This document shows, piece by piece, positions 50,965 through 60,470 of a stretch of 64,000 nucleotides of DNA. The stretch lies in contig JAZRVO010000030.1 in NCBI GenBank assembly GCA_045599185.1, positions 186,001 through 250,000 on the forward strand. Direction: 5' to 3'. The translations under genes and the position numbers were made by a program. The notes under the pieces were generated by a model. It ran no database searches, was not told the DNA's origin, and saw nothing but the letters and a program-made list of their open reading frames with translations. This DNA is from UBA1240 sp045599185. Lineage in GTDB: Bacteria; Spirochaetota; Spirochaetia; Treponematales; Treponemataceae. The stretch's first letter is position 1. Each line of letters opens with the position of its first letter.

Positions 50965-53111
50965 TGAACGACCTTTGTTCTGACTATATTTTTGTTACGG
51001 ATGGAACAACCCTCATTCCGTTAAAAGAACAGTATTACTCGTATCAGTTTTTTACGCTGGCCAGACCTAAAAATTACATTTATTCGTATGACTACAGTAT
51101 AGATGAAGCATGGCTTACCCGTGACGAATTAAAAGACTTAACAGAAAAAAAGAATACGAATACCATTTTTAAGGAAACCGGTTACATAATAATATATTCA
51201 CAGGATTCGCTGGATTTTAAAATTGAAGGAATTACAGAAGCAGAATACCAGCAGCGGCAAGCCGAAAAGTTTTTATCCGTTCCGTCTGTTCAGCAGGAAA
51301 TAGATAAAACGGCAGAAACTATTACCTGTCTTTCAGAAGGCAAACTGTATTTTACATTGCTTTCTGATACTCATTATGCGGTAAACGGCAATTGGGAAAC
51401 AACGGCCGCAACTATAGAAACCGTACACAGAAAAGTGCTTGAAAAAACAGGAAGAAAACCTAACGGAGTCATTCATCTTGGCGATTTTACCGACGGAATT
51501 CTTTCAAAAAAGATTTGTGAAAAATACAGTCACACTGTATTAGACAGAATGCTTTTATGGAAGCTGCCGCTTCTGGTAGCAATTGGAAACCACGACTACA
51601 ATTATTTTAAGCAGAACAGAGAACTTTTAAGTGAATCAGAAACCTCGTCATTATATTTGGAATATGCTGGTATAACAGACAGTAAAAAAAATTATTACCG
51701 TTATGGCATTGCAGAATCAAACCTTGTTTTTTTTGTATTGGATTCGTATAAAAACGATGAATTGGACAGATACGGCTATACTAAGGAACAGCTAGACTGG
51801 CTTAATACTGAATTATCTTCACTAAGTGAAAATTTCAAAGTAATAATACTTAGCCATGATGCACCACTGGCAGAATTGGATTACTGGGCAAAGACAGTAC
51901 GCAACGGCGAAGAACTGTGCTCAATGCTTGATGAATGGAACGTTTCTAACGGGCATAGAATATTAGGCTTTATACATGGCCATACGCATGCAGACTACGT
52001 ATATTACCAAAGGACTTTCCCTGTAATTTCAATCGGATGCAGCAAAATGGAATATTTTGAATCGTACAAGCGCCCGGGCTTTATTGCACCGCCAAGATAC
52101 GAAAATGATGCTACGCAGGAATTGTGGGATACTTTAATAGTAGATACTAAAAATAACACCCTCGACTTTGTTCGTTTCGGTGCCGGTAATGACCGTCACA
52201 TAGAAAATAAAGCGTATTCCCCCTTTGTATGGGCATACAGGGGAGCTTCCGGTTATGCACCAGAAAATACGCTGGAAGCATTTGCCCTTGCTGAAAAACT
52301 TGGTGCAGACGGCGTTGAATTTGATGTTCAGTATACCAAAGACGGCAAACTGGTAGTTATTCACGATGAAACAATAGACAGAGTCAGTGATGGTAAAGGG
52401 TTTGTCAGAGATTATACGTTAGCACAGCTTAAACAGTTTAATTTCAATAAAACTCATCCAGAATACAGGCAATGTTCAATACCTACATTGGAAGAAGTTC
52501 TTGCCCTGCTGGCACCAACAGATATGACGGTTAATATTGAATTAAAAACCGGCGTATGTTTTTATCCGGGAATAGAAGAAGATGTTATTTCAATTGTCAA
52601 TAAGTTTGGTTTGGAAAAAAGAGTTATCTATTCTTCCTTTAATCATTCATCTGTTTTAAAAATAAAAAAAATGATGCCGGATGCCCGATGTGCTTTTTTG
52701 TATAATGACGGAATAGCAGATGCTGCCGATTATGCAAAAAAATATTCAATTACTACACTTCATCCATGCTTTAATCATTTACGCTATCCTTTTTTTGTTG
52801 AAAACTGCAAAAAAAACGGAATCAGCATAAATGTCTGGACGGTTAATTCTGAAGACGACATGCTTAAATGCCAGCAATATGGAGTGAATGCAGTAATTAC
52901 AAATTTTCCGGATAAAGCCCTGTTTCTTTACCAAGGCAAAGATTGCCGGCAAATATTGAAAAATGAACTTGAACTTATTGCTGGCTTAGAAAGCAATCGG
53001 AAACCGAAAAAACATTTGTTCATAATACATTTTATGGGTGTGCTGTATGGAAAACTCCGCAAACCGTTTGTGTCGCTGGACAGATACATACAGCAAAAAG
53101 CAAAAAGATAA
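50964..53111 (+). CDS. Fusion: metallophosphoesterase + glycerophosphodiesterase (GDPD) domain
   Basis: 715 residues. Residues 1-110 form an unassigned domain. About 125-375 is a calcineurin-like phosphoesterase with LLSDTHY, LGDFTDG, IGNHDYNYF, LSHDAPLAEL and HGHTHADYVYY. About 420-650 is a GDPD domain: YRGASGYAPENTLEAFALAE, GADGVEFDVQYTKDGKLVVIHDETIDR, NIELKTG, and INVWTVNSEDDM. In GDPD enzymes the first motif is HRG; here the first catalytic His is Tyr (codon TAC), while the metal-binding Glu/Asp and the second His are kept. No signal peptide. Starts one base into the previous stop. Predicted to cleave glycerophosphodiesters or remove phosphate from glycan precursors. Confidence 0.85.
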   Translation: MNDLCSDYIFVTDGTTLIPLKEQYYSYQFFTLARPKNYIYSYDYSIDEAWLTRDELKDLTEKKNTNTIFKETGYIIIYSQDSLDFKIEGITEAEYQQRQAEKFLSVPSVQQEIDKTAETITCLSEGKLYFTLLSDTHYAVNGNWETTAATIETVHRKVLEKTGRKPNGVIHLGDFTDGILSKKICEKYSHTVLDRMLLWKLPLLVAIGNHDYNYFKQNRELLSESETSSLYLEYAGITDSKKNYYRYGIAESNLVFFVLDSYKNDELDRYGYTKEQLDWLNTELSSLSENFKVIILSHDAPLAELDYWAKTVRNGEELCSMLDEWNVSNGHRILGFIHGHTHADYVYYQRTFPVISIGCSKMEYFESYKRPGFIAPPRYENDATQELWDTLIVDTKNNTLDFVRFGAGNDRHIENKAYSPFVWAYRGASGYAPENTLEAFALAEKLGADGVEFDVQYTKDGKLVVIHDETIDRVSDGKGFVRDYTLAQLKQFNFNKTHPEYRQCSIPTLEEVLALLAPTDMTVNIELKTGVCFYPGIEEDVISIVNKFGLEKRVIYSSFNHSSVLKIKKMMPDARCAFLYNDGIADAADYAKKYSITTLHPCFNHLRYPFFVENCKKNGISINVWTVNSEDDMLKCQQYGVNAVITNFPDKALFLYQGKDCRQILKNELELIAGLESNRKPKKHLFIIHFMGVLYGKLRKPFVSLDRYIQQKAKR

Positions 53112-53132
53112 AATAAAATTGTATTAAAGGTT

Positions 53133-55658
53133 ATGCAAATATTAATTTTTCTTCAAAAACTTCGTGAATATGTTGATGGTCAGTGGAATAGTCTGTTTCT
53201 GTTTGTTACGGAACTTGGCGAACCGACTGTTACCTTTCTGTTTTTAGCTTTCGTTTACTGGTGCTTTAATAAGCGTACAGGGCTTTTAATGGCAGCCGGC
53301 ATTGGCGTTACGTGTACTTATTCCCATGTTCTGAAGTATATGTTTAAGGTTTCAAGACCATGGATTAAAAATCCTGCAATCCGTCCTGTGGAACAGGCAT
53401 TGCCTAATGCCGGCGGGTATTCGTTTCCAAGCGGACATTCTGCAAGGGCAGGGGCTGTTTGGGGAACTTTTGGTATTGAAAGTTTCAGGAGCGGAAAACA
53501 TATATTTTTTCTATTAACTGGAATAATTATCAGTTTTGCAGTTGCCTTTTCCCGCTTGTTTTTGGGTGTTCACACTGTAAAAGATGTATTTGCCGGACTT
53601 TTTATGTCATATACCGTCTGCATTGTTGCGCAATATCTGCTTGCATGGACAGAGAAAGGCAAAAATAGGGATGTGTTACTTTCGGGTTTTCTTTTCTTAA
53701 TGTGTTTTTTACCGATGATTCGGTTTGGCTGCATCTCTACTGCCGGATTTGGCATTGGTGTTGCTGCAAGCTGGCTTTTTGAAAAACGATTTGTACAGTT
53801 TGAAGAACCTTCTTCATGTACAGAAAAAGCTGAGCGATTCATTATCGGTTCAATCGGAATAATACTGATTCAATACTGGCTGAACGGTTTTTTGCGTAGC
53901 TTTATACCTGCTAAATACTGCGGATTTTTCTGTCAGTTTTCAATGGCTTTTTATATCATTTATTTTTTTCCGTTGCTTTTTACTAAATCAAAAAAATACT
54001 GGAAACAAATTGTACTAGGGCTTTTTGTCTTATTGGTGTCATTGTCATTTTTTGTGCATTTTACGGCAAGAACATTACAAAAGCATTCATCTGCGGCAAA
54101 ATCACTATATGAGCAGCCTTTACTGATTGGACACCGTGGATATTTTGCAAACTTTCCGCAAAATACAATGGCATCTTTTAAGGGTGCGGTAGATATTGGC
54201 GTAGATATGATTGAGCTTGATGTGCAGATGACTAAAGACGGAGAGATTGTAATCGAACATGACAACAACCTTTCACGTATCGGTCAAAACGGAAGCATAG
54301 GAGATTATACATATCAGCAGCTTTTGGAAATGGATTTCGGGTTATATTTCAGCAAGGATTTTGCCGGAACAAAAATAGCAAGATTAAGCCAGCTTCTTGA
54401 TTTTATGAAGTCATACCCTGAAATAAAAATATACATTGAGCTGAAAGATATTGGAGAGAACGAGGAATTTATAAAAAAGGTTTATACCCTTGTAAAAAAA
54501 TCAGGCATGATGGAACAGTGCTATTTTGCATCCTTTCAGAAAAAATATCTAGAAAAGCTTAAATGTCTGGACACTGAATGCAAGACAATCTATATCGTTA
54601 CGAATTATGACAAATCCACATTCACTTTGGAATACGCGGATATATACAGCCTGTATGAGAAGAACGTTACTCAGGAATGCATAAATGTAATTCATAAACA
54701 GAAAAAGCCTGTTTTTGTGTGGACTGTGGATGATTTGCTGCGTGCTATGGAACTGAAAAAAATGGGAGCAGATGGTTTCTGCACGAATCAGGCAGGAAGA
54801 ATAAAAATTGCCCTTCATGATGAATACATAGACTGGTTATGCCTTTATTCCGGTTCTTCAACGCTGCCGGGTTTGTATGGTGATGAACTACCTGCATTGT
54901 ATAAAGATGCAGTATTTCAGGGGTTAACGCGTGCAGAAGAATATATACTTATAACTGCATACCGCAAAACAAATGAAAGCAGCATGCTTTTTGTGCTTTC
55001 TGAAGAAGGTAAATGGATAAGTACCTTTGATTTAGGTTTTGCTGCTCATACTGGCGGCTGTGGCTATGACAAAATACAGAACAAATTGTGGATTACCGGT
55101 GCAGATGGAACTGTATGCTGCATGGACTGGCAGGAAATTAAAAAATCAATCGGTTCAAAAAATGCATCGGACTTAGTTTCTGCACCTGCTGTCGTTACAT
55201 CTTTTGATGCAGGCCTTGTTAACCATAATGGCGGCAAGGTTGCTTCATTTTTAGATGTTTACAATGGCTTTCTGTATGCAGGTTCTTATACATTAGGCTG
55301 CAATGGTACTTTAAGGAAATTTGACGTTACGAATATAAGTGAACCGAAAATCGTCCGCGAGTGGAGCATTCCTGAAAAAACGCAGGGAATGACCATTGGC
55401 ATGGAAAACGGCAAGGAGTATATTTACCTTTCCATGTCGGCAAATACCGAAGATTCCAAGGTCGAAAAATATATTTTAAGCGAAACCGAAAGCAAACTAA
55501 ACAGACCTGTAAAAAAAATAACCATGCCGGAAGGTTCTGAACAGATAGAAATGGACAGCGATGGAACAATATTATTCTTGTTTGAATCAGCATCTGTGCC
55601 GTACAGCAAAACTGCAAGAATAAGAAACGACCAGTTGTGGCGCATGAAAGGTTTTTAA
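53133..55658 (+). CDS. Fusion: PAP2 phosphatase + GDPD + propeller-like tail
   Basis: 841 residues. An N-terminal membrane PAP2 domain (about 1-190): VTELGEPTVTF, KYMFKVSRPW, YSFPSGHSARAG and SRLFLGVHTVKDV, all three phosphatase motifs intact, with further helices to about 320. A GDPD domain follows (about 330-570) with complete catalysis: LIGHRGYFANFPQNTMASF, DMIELDVQMTKDGEIVIEHD, IYIELKDIG, VFVWTVDDL. Residues about 575-841 are beta-rich (WISTFDLGFAAHTGGCGYD, GFLYAGSYTLGCNGTL), propeller-like. The GDPD and tail would face the periplasm. A plausible role is hydrolysing lipid phosphates and glycerol-phosphate polymer. The 21-base gap and co-direction place it last in the operon. Confidence 0.87.
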   Translation: MQILIFLQKLREYVDGQWNSLFLFVTELGEPTVTFLFLAFVYWCFNKRTGLLMAAGIGVTCTYSHVLKYMFKVSRPWIKNPAIRPVEQALPNAGGYSFPSGHSARAGAVWGTFGIESFRSGKHIFFLLTGIIISFAVAFSRLFLGVHTVKDVFAGLFMSYTVCIVAQYLLAWTEKGKNRDVLLSGFLFLMCFLPMIRFGCISTAGFGIGVAASWLFEKRFVQFEEPSSCTEKAERFIIGSIGIILIQYWLNGFLRSFIPAKYCGFFCQFSMAFYIIYFFPLLFTKSKKYWKQIVLGLFVLLVSLSFFVHFTARTLQKHSSAAKSLYEQPLLIGHRGYFANFPQNTMASFKGAVDIGVDMIELDVQMTKDGEIVIEHDNNLSRIGQNGSIGDYTYQQLLEMDFGLYFSKDFAGTKIARLSQLLDFMKSYPEIKIYIELKDIGENEEFIKKVYTLVKKSGMMEQCYFASFQKKYLEKLKCLDTECKTIYIVTNYDKSTFTLEYADIYSLYEKNVTQECINVIHKQKKPVFVWTVDDLLRAMELKKMGADGFCTNQAGRIKIALHDEYIDWLCLYSGSSTLPGLYGDELPALYKDAVFQGLTRAEEYILITAYRKTNESSMLFVLSEEGKWISTFDLGFAAHTGGCGYDKIQNKLWITGADGTVCCMDWQEIKKSIGSKNASDLVSAPAVVTSFDAGLVNHNGGKVASFLDVYNGFLYAGSYTLGCNGTLRKFDVTNISEPKIVREWSIPEKTQGMTIGMENGKEYIYLSMSANTEDSKVEKYILSETESKLNRPVKKITMPEGSEQIEMDSDGTILFLFESASVPYSKTARIRNDQLWRMKGF

Positions 55659-55694
55659 TGTTTACTTGCAGCGAATCAAATGAATCGGATTCTT

Positions 55695-55725
55695 AACGGG
55701 ATCTGAAAATAGTTCCCGTTTTTAT
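55695..55725 (+). terminator. Terminator of the glycan operon
   Basis: AACGGGA (55695-55701) / TCCCGTT (55714-55720), T-rich after. It overlaps the stop of the convergent AAA-like gene. Confidence 0.75.
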
Positions 55726-57296
55726 TTCACTTTCCAGGCGAGTAGGCCCTTGCCGGCGCTGGAAAAAACGACGCCAACCTTAAGCATCTGTTTTCCGCTT
55801 ACGGCAAACCGGTCTGCATAGCCTTTGTCATCAATCTGAAACAGTGCGCTGTTCAGCACCTTTTCGGTTTCTTCGCCTTTATCCATTTTAAGTTCAAAAA
55901 TAAAAACGCTGTCGCCGGTTGTTAAAATAACGTCGCTCCTGCCGTTTATGCCTTGCAGTTCGGAAACGACACTGAAGTCGGTAAGCCTGAAAACTATGTG
56001 GGTAATGCTTTCGTAGTAGTTTTTGCACATGTCTTTTTTAACAACGGTGGGCAGGTCTGCAATGGCGGCCTTAACTATATTTAGCGCGGCGTCAACATCG
56101 TGCATGTTCAGGGCTTCCGTCAGATTGTCTATGGCAAAACCCAGATCATCGTCCGGAAATTTGGCAAACTTTTTAACCAGAATGCTTAAAAAGCCTTCTT
56201 CAACTTCCTGATTTGGAAAACCCAGAATGAATCTTCGCGGTGATTTTTCAAAGCTTTTTATAGTCAGATATCCGCTCTGGTAAACGACAGGCAGCATGTT
56301 CCTTGTTTCCGGGTCGTAGTTCTTGAATTCTTCTTCCCTTACCTTGCGGCCGCCGATAAGGTTTGCAAGAAACAGCGGCTGGTGCTGAAGGGTTTTTACA
56401 AGCACCGTAGGCGTTCCGGTTTCAAACCAGTAGGAACCGAATTTTTTTTCGCTGAAACATTTTAAAAGGCAGAACGGGTTGTATACACCTTCGGTTTCTT
56501 CTGCAAAATGATAGCCGTCATAACGGGCAGAAAGCCTGTCCCTTACTTCCTGACATGACATTTTTCTTTTTTCCGCAAGTGCGTTTATGTCCTGTTCAAA
56601 ATATTCTTCCAGTTCGCTTTCAGAAATGCCGCATACGGCTGCAAAGCTTTCGTTAAGCGAAATGTCGTCCAGCTGGTTAAGCCCTGAAAAAATATTTACG
56701 TGGGTTATTTTGGTAATGCCCGTAATGAAAAGGAACTTTATGTACTGGTCACAGTCCTTCAGCGGGCTGTAAAAACCGCGCAGTTCCGTCCGGTTTTTTT
56801 CTTCTGCTTCGGAATAAAGTGCGTCCAGAACCGGCTTGTCGTATTCATCAATTAAAACAACGGCCTGCCTGCCGGTAATTTCGTTTGCCCTTACAATGAT
56901 GTTTTTAAGGCGCGCTGCAACGCCGTCAGGAATTTCTTCTATATTATAGATTTTTTCGTAGGTACTAAGCTGGTAGTTTATGTAGCTGGCTAGTTTTCCG
57001 TTTTCGGAAAAATCGTCGCCTGCAAAACTGATGCTGATGACCGGGTACTTTATCCATTCAGTTTCAAGCTGTGCAATTTTAAGGCCTTCAAAAAGTTCCC
57101 TGCGGCCTTCAAAATAATAGCGCATGGTAGAAAGCAAAAGGCTTTTGCCAAACCGGCGCGGACGGCTTAAAAAGTAAGTTTTTCCGCCGCCATAAGAAAG
57201 CTTATAGATGTATTCCGTTTTATCAACATAAACACATTCACGTGTTCTTATGTCAGCAAAATCCTGACATCCAATCGGGTACTTCCTCAATGCCAT
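55722..57296 (-). CDS. AAA-ATPase-like / PD-(D/E)XK nuclease family protein, copy 1
   Basis: 524 residues of the AAA-ATPase-like plus PDDEXK (DUF1703) family, which is often multicopy in host-associated anaerobes. N-terminal: YPIGCQDFADIRTRECVYVDKTEY and SRPRRFGKSLLLS (P-loop), Walker B-like AVVLIDEYDKPVLDAL, FITGITKITHVNIFSGLNQL. C-terminal nuclease motif INGRSDVILTTGDSVFIFELKMDKG (D...E-x-K). AGGAGG lies 6 bases before the ATG and TATAAT 21 bases before it. Codon use matches the chromosome backbone better than copies 2 and 3. It faces the glycan operon and separates it from the TagF-like gene. Biological role unknown. Confidence 0.9.
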   Translation of the reverse strand: MALRKYPIGCQDFADIRTRECVYVDKTEYIYKLSYGGGKTYFLSRPRRFGKSLLLSTMRYYFEGRRELFEGLKIAQLETEWIKYPVISISFAGDDFSENGKLASYINYQLSTYEKIYNIEEIPDGVAARLKNIIVRANEITGRQAVVLIDEYDKPVLDALYSEAEEKNRTELRGFYSPLKDCDQYIKFLFITGITKITHVNIFSGLNQLDDISLNESFAAVCGISESELEEYFEQDINALAEKRKMSCQEVRDRLSARYDGYHFAEETEGVYNPFCLLKCFSEKKFGSYWFETGTPTVLVKTLQHQPLFLANLIGGRKVREEEFKNYDPETRNMLPVVYQSGYLTIKSFEKSPRRFILGFPNQEVEEGFLSILVKKFAKFPDDDLGFAIDNLTEALNMHDVDAALNIVKAAIADLPTVVKKDMCKNYYESITHIVFRLTDFSVVSELQGINGRSDVILTTGDSVFIFELKMDKGEETEKVLNSALFQIDDKGYADRFAVSGKQMLKVGVVFSSAGKGLLAWKVK

Positions 57297-57400
57297 AGCT
57301 TTCCTCCTTTTTTTTTCATTATAGCAGAAAAGAAAAAGTAGCGCTATTTGTCTGCTTCCCAGTCACTGAAAGCTATGAATTCAGCATGGCAAAATTAACT

Positions 57401-57430
57401 TTGACCTTACAGCCTGTTTTACGATATAAT
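57401..57430 (+). promoter_or_regulatory. Promoter of the TagF-like gene
   Basis: -35 TTGACC (57401-57406), 18-base spacer, perfect -10 TATAAT (57425-57430), with the ATG 27 bases farther on and AGGA as ribosome site. Confidence 0.8.
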
Positions 57431-57456
57431 TGGTGCATACAAAGTAGGAATATAAG

Positions 57457-58728
57457 ATGGATCATAATATTGCTACAGATAAGAAAGAAATTGCATATAT
57501 AAAAAAACGTAAGAGGAAGGCTTTTCGAGAGTCTTTATGTTTTTATATTTGTAGATTTTTTTCTGTTGATAAAAATTTAATTAGTATTTGTACCTTTGAA
57601 GGTAAAGGCGGTTTTGGATGCAATGCAAAACCTCTTGTTGAAGAACTTCACCGCAGAAATCCTAAGTATAAATTTGTGTGGTTTGTCAATGACATGAACA
57701 GAAAAATGCCTGATTATGTAAAAAAAGTTCCCAATACGTTATGGAGTCGTGCTTACTGGCTTTCCCGTTCAAAAATCTGGATTGACAATTATCGTAAGCC
57801 TTATGGCACTGTAAAAAGAAAGAATCAGTATTATCTCAATGTAAATCATTATACGATAGGAATCAAGTGTACTGGATTATATCGCGGAGCAGTCTTTTCC
57901 GAAATGGCCTATCTTGTAAGCAAGAATGATTCCGACATGGTAAATGACTTTGTCATTGATTCAGCCTGGTGCGAGAAAATTTCTCCTAATGCTTTGGTTT
58001 ATGACGGAACATACCAAAAAACTGGTGCTCCTAGATGTGATGTTTTGTTTGGTGACAGAACGGAACAGAAAAATAAATTCAGGCAGAAACATAACATTCC
58101 GCTGGATGCAAAAGTTCTTATGTTTGCACCTACTTTCCGTGAGGGTTCAGAAAACGGCAAACGATTTGTTTTCAGCGAAATATGGAGCATAGACTTTGAG
58201 AAACTTTTAAAGACAATGGAAGATAAATTCGGCGGAAAGTGGTATCTGTGCGTCCGTGTTCATCCGCAGCTTGCGCCAACATTCAAGGAATATAAAAATC
58301 CTGCAATTCAAGACCGTTTGATTGATGAAAGTCAGGCAGATGACATGTATGAGATTCTTTCCGGTATGGATGCCTATATTACAGATTATTCCAGTGCCTG
58401 CTTTGAGGCTGGCTTTGCAAAAATTCCTGTTTTCCTGTATGCGGATGATGTTCAGAAATATGCAAAAGACCGCGGTCAGTTAATGTGGAACCTTGCAACA
58501 GATGACCGCAATAATATAGGTAACAATAAAGACATTACACCTATGTTTGATGTCAAGTTGCCTTTTACGTTGGCTTATAACAATGAACAGCTGTTTGAAG
58601 ACATTCGGAACTTTGAGAAAGATAAATATGCACAGAAACTGGATGATTTTCATTCTGCGGTTGGACTTGTGTTTGAGGGGAATGCAACGGAAAAGTTGTG
58701 CGATGTGATTGAAGGAAAGTTGAACTGA
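57457..58728 (+). CDS. CDP-glycerol glycerophosphotransferase family protein (TagF-like)
   Basis: 423 residues. Family signs: ICTFEGKGGFGCNAKPLVEEL, KYKFVWFVNDM, IDNYRKPYGTVKRKNQYYLNV, TGAPRCDVLFG, MFAPTFRE, and the C-terminal catalytic set VRVHPQLAPTF, ILSGMDAYITDYSSACFEAGFAKIPVFLYADD. Members transfer glycerol-phosphate (or ribitol-phosphate) from CDP-alditol to a growing chain or sugar, as in wall teichoic acid or some Gram-negative capsules. It lacks the long N-terminal extension of polymerising TagF and is closer in size to TagB/primases. CDP-glycerol could come from the TagD domain at 49.6 kb. Own promoter. Confidence 0.88.
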   Translation: MDHNIATDKKEIAYIKKRKRKAFRESLCFYICRFFSVDKNLISICTFEGKGGFGCNAKPLVEELHRRNPKYKFVWFVNDMNRKMPDYVKKVPNTLWSRAYWLSRSKIWIDNYRKPYGTVKRKNQYYLNVNHYTIGIKCTGLYRGAVFSEMAYLVSKNDSDMVNDFVIDSAWCEKISPNALVYDGTYQKTGAPRCDVLFGDRTEQKNKFRQKHNIPLDAKVLMFAPTFREGSENGKRFVFSEIWSIDFEKLLKTMEDKFGGKWYLCVRVHPQLAPTFKEYKNPAIQDRLIDESQADDMYEILSGMDAYITDYSSACFEAGFAKIPVFLYADDVQKYAKDRGQLMWNLATDDRNNIGNNKDITPMFDVKLPFTLAYNNEQLFEDIRNFEKDKYAQKLDDFHSAVGLVFEGNATEKLCDVIEGKLN

Positions 58729-58780
58729 AAAATCTGTAAAATAGTAATAAGTAAGTGTAACATAAACGGGGCTGCAAAAA

Positions 58781-60346
58781 ATGACGGAAAGAAGAAACTT
58801 GCCGATCGGCATCCAGACATTTGAAGAACTCATTACAAAAAATTGTGTTTATATTGACAAAACTCATTTTATACAAAATTTGACGAGCGTCGGGAAGCCT
58901 TATTTTTTAAGCCGTCCGCGTCGTTTTGGAAAATCGCTTTTTCTTTCAACGCTCAAAAGTTACTTTGAAGGACGTTCTGATTTATTTGAAAACCTTGCAA
59001 TCTCCAGAATAGAAACCGAGTGGAAAAAATACCCGGTTCTTCATTTTGACTTCAATGTCGGCGATTTTACAAATGAAGAAAGATTTTGTGATTCTTTGGA
59101 CAAGAAACTTTCTGATTATGAAGAAATCTATGGAGTTAACGGCGCCAAGACTTTCGCTGACAGATTCAGTGATTTGTTAAAAATTGCTCATAAAAAAACA
59201 GGCCTTCAGGCAGTTGTTTTAGTCGATGAATACGACAAACCTCTTTTGGATGCGATTGATGATGAAGAACTCGTAGATACTTTCAGAAAAAAACTCAAAT
59301 CTTTTTACGGTGTTCTGAAAGGCGAGTATGCCTACATCCGTTTTGTTTTCATCACAGGAGTGACTCGATTCGATAAAGTAAGCATTTTCTCAGATTTGGA
59401 CAATCTCCGTGACATTTCCATGAGTGAGGAATTTTCTGCAATCTGTGGAATCACACAGGAAGAATTAGAAACGAATTTTGTTCCGGAAATCGAAAATATG
59501 GCAGAGAAAAATGAGATTACGAAAGAAGAATGTCTTGCAATTCTCAAAAAAAATTATGACGGCTATCATTTTTCGGAAAATGTAAAAACTGACATTTACA
59601 ATCCTTTCAGCCTTTTGAACGCCTTTTCTGATTTGAAATTCTCCAGTTACTGGTTTTCAACAGGAACTCCGACATTCCTGACGCTGATGATGAGAAATAG
59701 TAACTTTGATTTCAAAACTCTTGAAAATGATATAGAAGTCGGCCTGCGCACTCTTGAAAATTACAGATTGACCAGCACGGATCCTCTTCCAATGCTTTAT
59801 CAGACTGGTTACATAACGATTAAAGAATATGACAAAACCTTCAGGAGCTTTATCCTTGGACTTCCAAACGATGAAGTTCGCTATGGCCTTTATGATAATC
59901 TTATTCCTCTGTACGCAGGTTACACGGAGAAAACAAACAAAATCGAGGTCATGAATTTCATTCGTGAAATCCAGAAAGGCAAAATTGATGATTTTATGAA
60001 AAGAATCAACTATATCTTTGCTTCTGCACCAAAACAGACAAATCAGAAACAATATGAGCTGAACTGTCAGGCTTTCGTGTGGCTCATCTTCAAGCTTATG
60101 GGAGAGTTCATAATCTGCGAAGTACAGAACGGAGAAGGGCGAAGCGATGCCGTTGTCTGGGAAAAGGAATTTATCTACATATTTGAGTTTAAGATGGACG
60201 GAACGGCAAAAGAAGCCATCAGCCAGATAAATTCTAAAGAATATCCGATTGCCTACAAAAATGACGGAAGGAAAATTGTCAAGGTCGGTGTGAATTATTC
60301 GAGTGAAGAAAAGCAGCTTTCCGAGTGGATAATTCAGGAAGAGTAA
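58781..60346 (+). CDS. AAA-ATPase-like / PD-(D/E)XK nuclease family protein, copy 2
   Basis: 521 residues, clearly paralogous to copy 1: LPIGIQTFEELITKNCVYIDKTHF, FLSRPRRFGKSLFLSTL, AVVLVDEYDKPLLDAI, FVFITGVTRFDKVSIFSDL, DGYHFSENV. Nuclease centre EGRSDAVVWEKEFIYIFEFKM. GGGG occurs 8-12 bases before the ATG. More A+T-rich than copy 1. Its last 75 codons and downstream sequence (60119-60427) are repeated, with a frameshift, at 62385-62690 inside a truncated glycosyltransferase. Confidence 0.9.
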   Translation: MTERRNLPIGIQTFEELITKNCVYIDKTHFIQNLTSVGKPYFLSRPRRFGKSLFLSTLKSYFEGRSDLFENLAISRIETEWKKYPVLHFDFNVGDFTNEERFCDSLDKKLSDYEEIYGVNGAKTFADRFSDLLKIAHKKTGLQAVVLVDEYDKPLLDAIDDEELVDTFRKKLKSFYGVLKGEYAYIRFVFITGVTRFDKVSIFSDLDNLRDISMSEEFSAICGITQEELETNFVPEIENMAEKNEITKEECLAILKKNYDGYHFSENVKTDIYNPFSLLNAFSDLKFSSYWFSTGTPTFLTLMMRNSNFDFKTLENDIEVGLRTLENYRLTSTDPLPMLYQTGYITIKEYDKTFRSFILGLPNDEVRYGLYDNLIPLYAGYTEKTNKIEVMNFIREIQKGKIDDFMKRINYIFASAPKQTNQKQYELNCQAFVWLIFKLMGEFIICEVQNGEGRSDAVVWEKEFIYIFEFKMDGTAKEAISQINSKEYPIAYKNDGRKIVKVGVNYSSEEKQLSEWIIQEE

Positions 60347-60470
60347 GAAAAATATTATAATATTTCACACTAAGCCAGTGAATTAAACTTGAAAAAACAT
60401 TATTATATGTTTAGCTAGAATGTTTATGGTAAACTAAATACTCTTTGTAAATTGTTTTAAGGTGTAAGCA

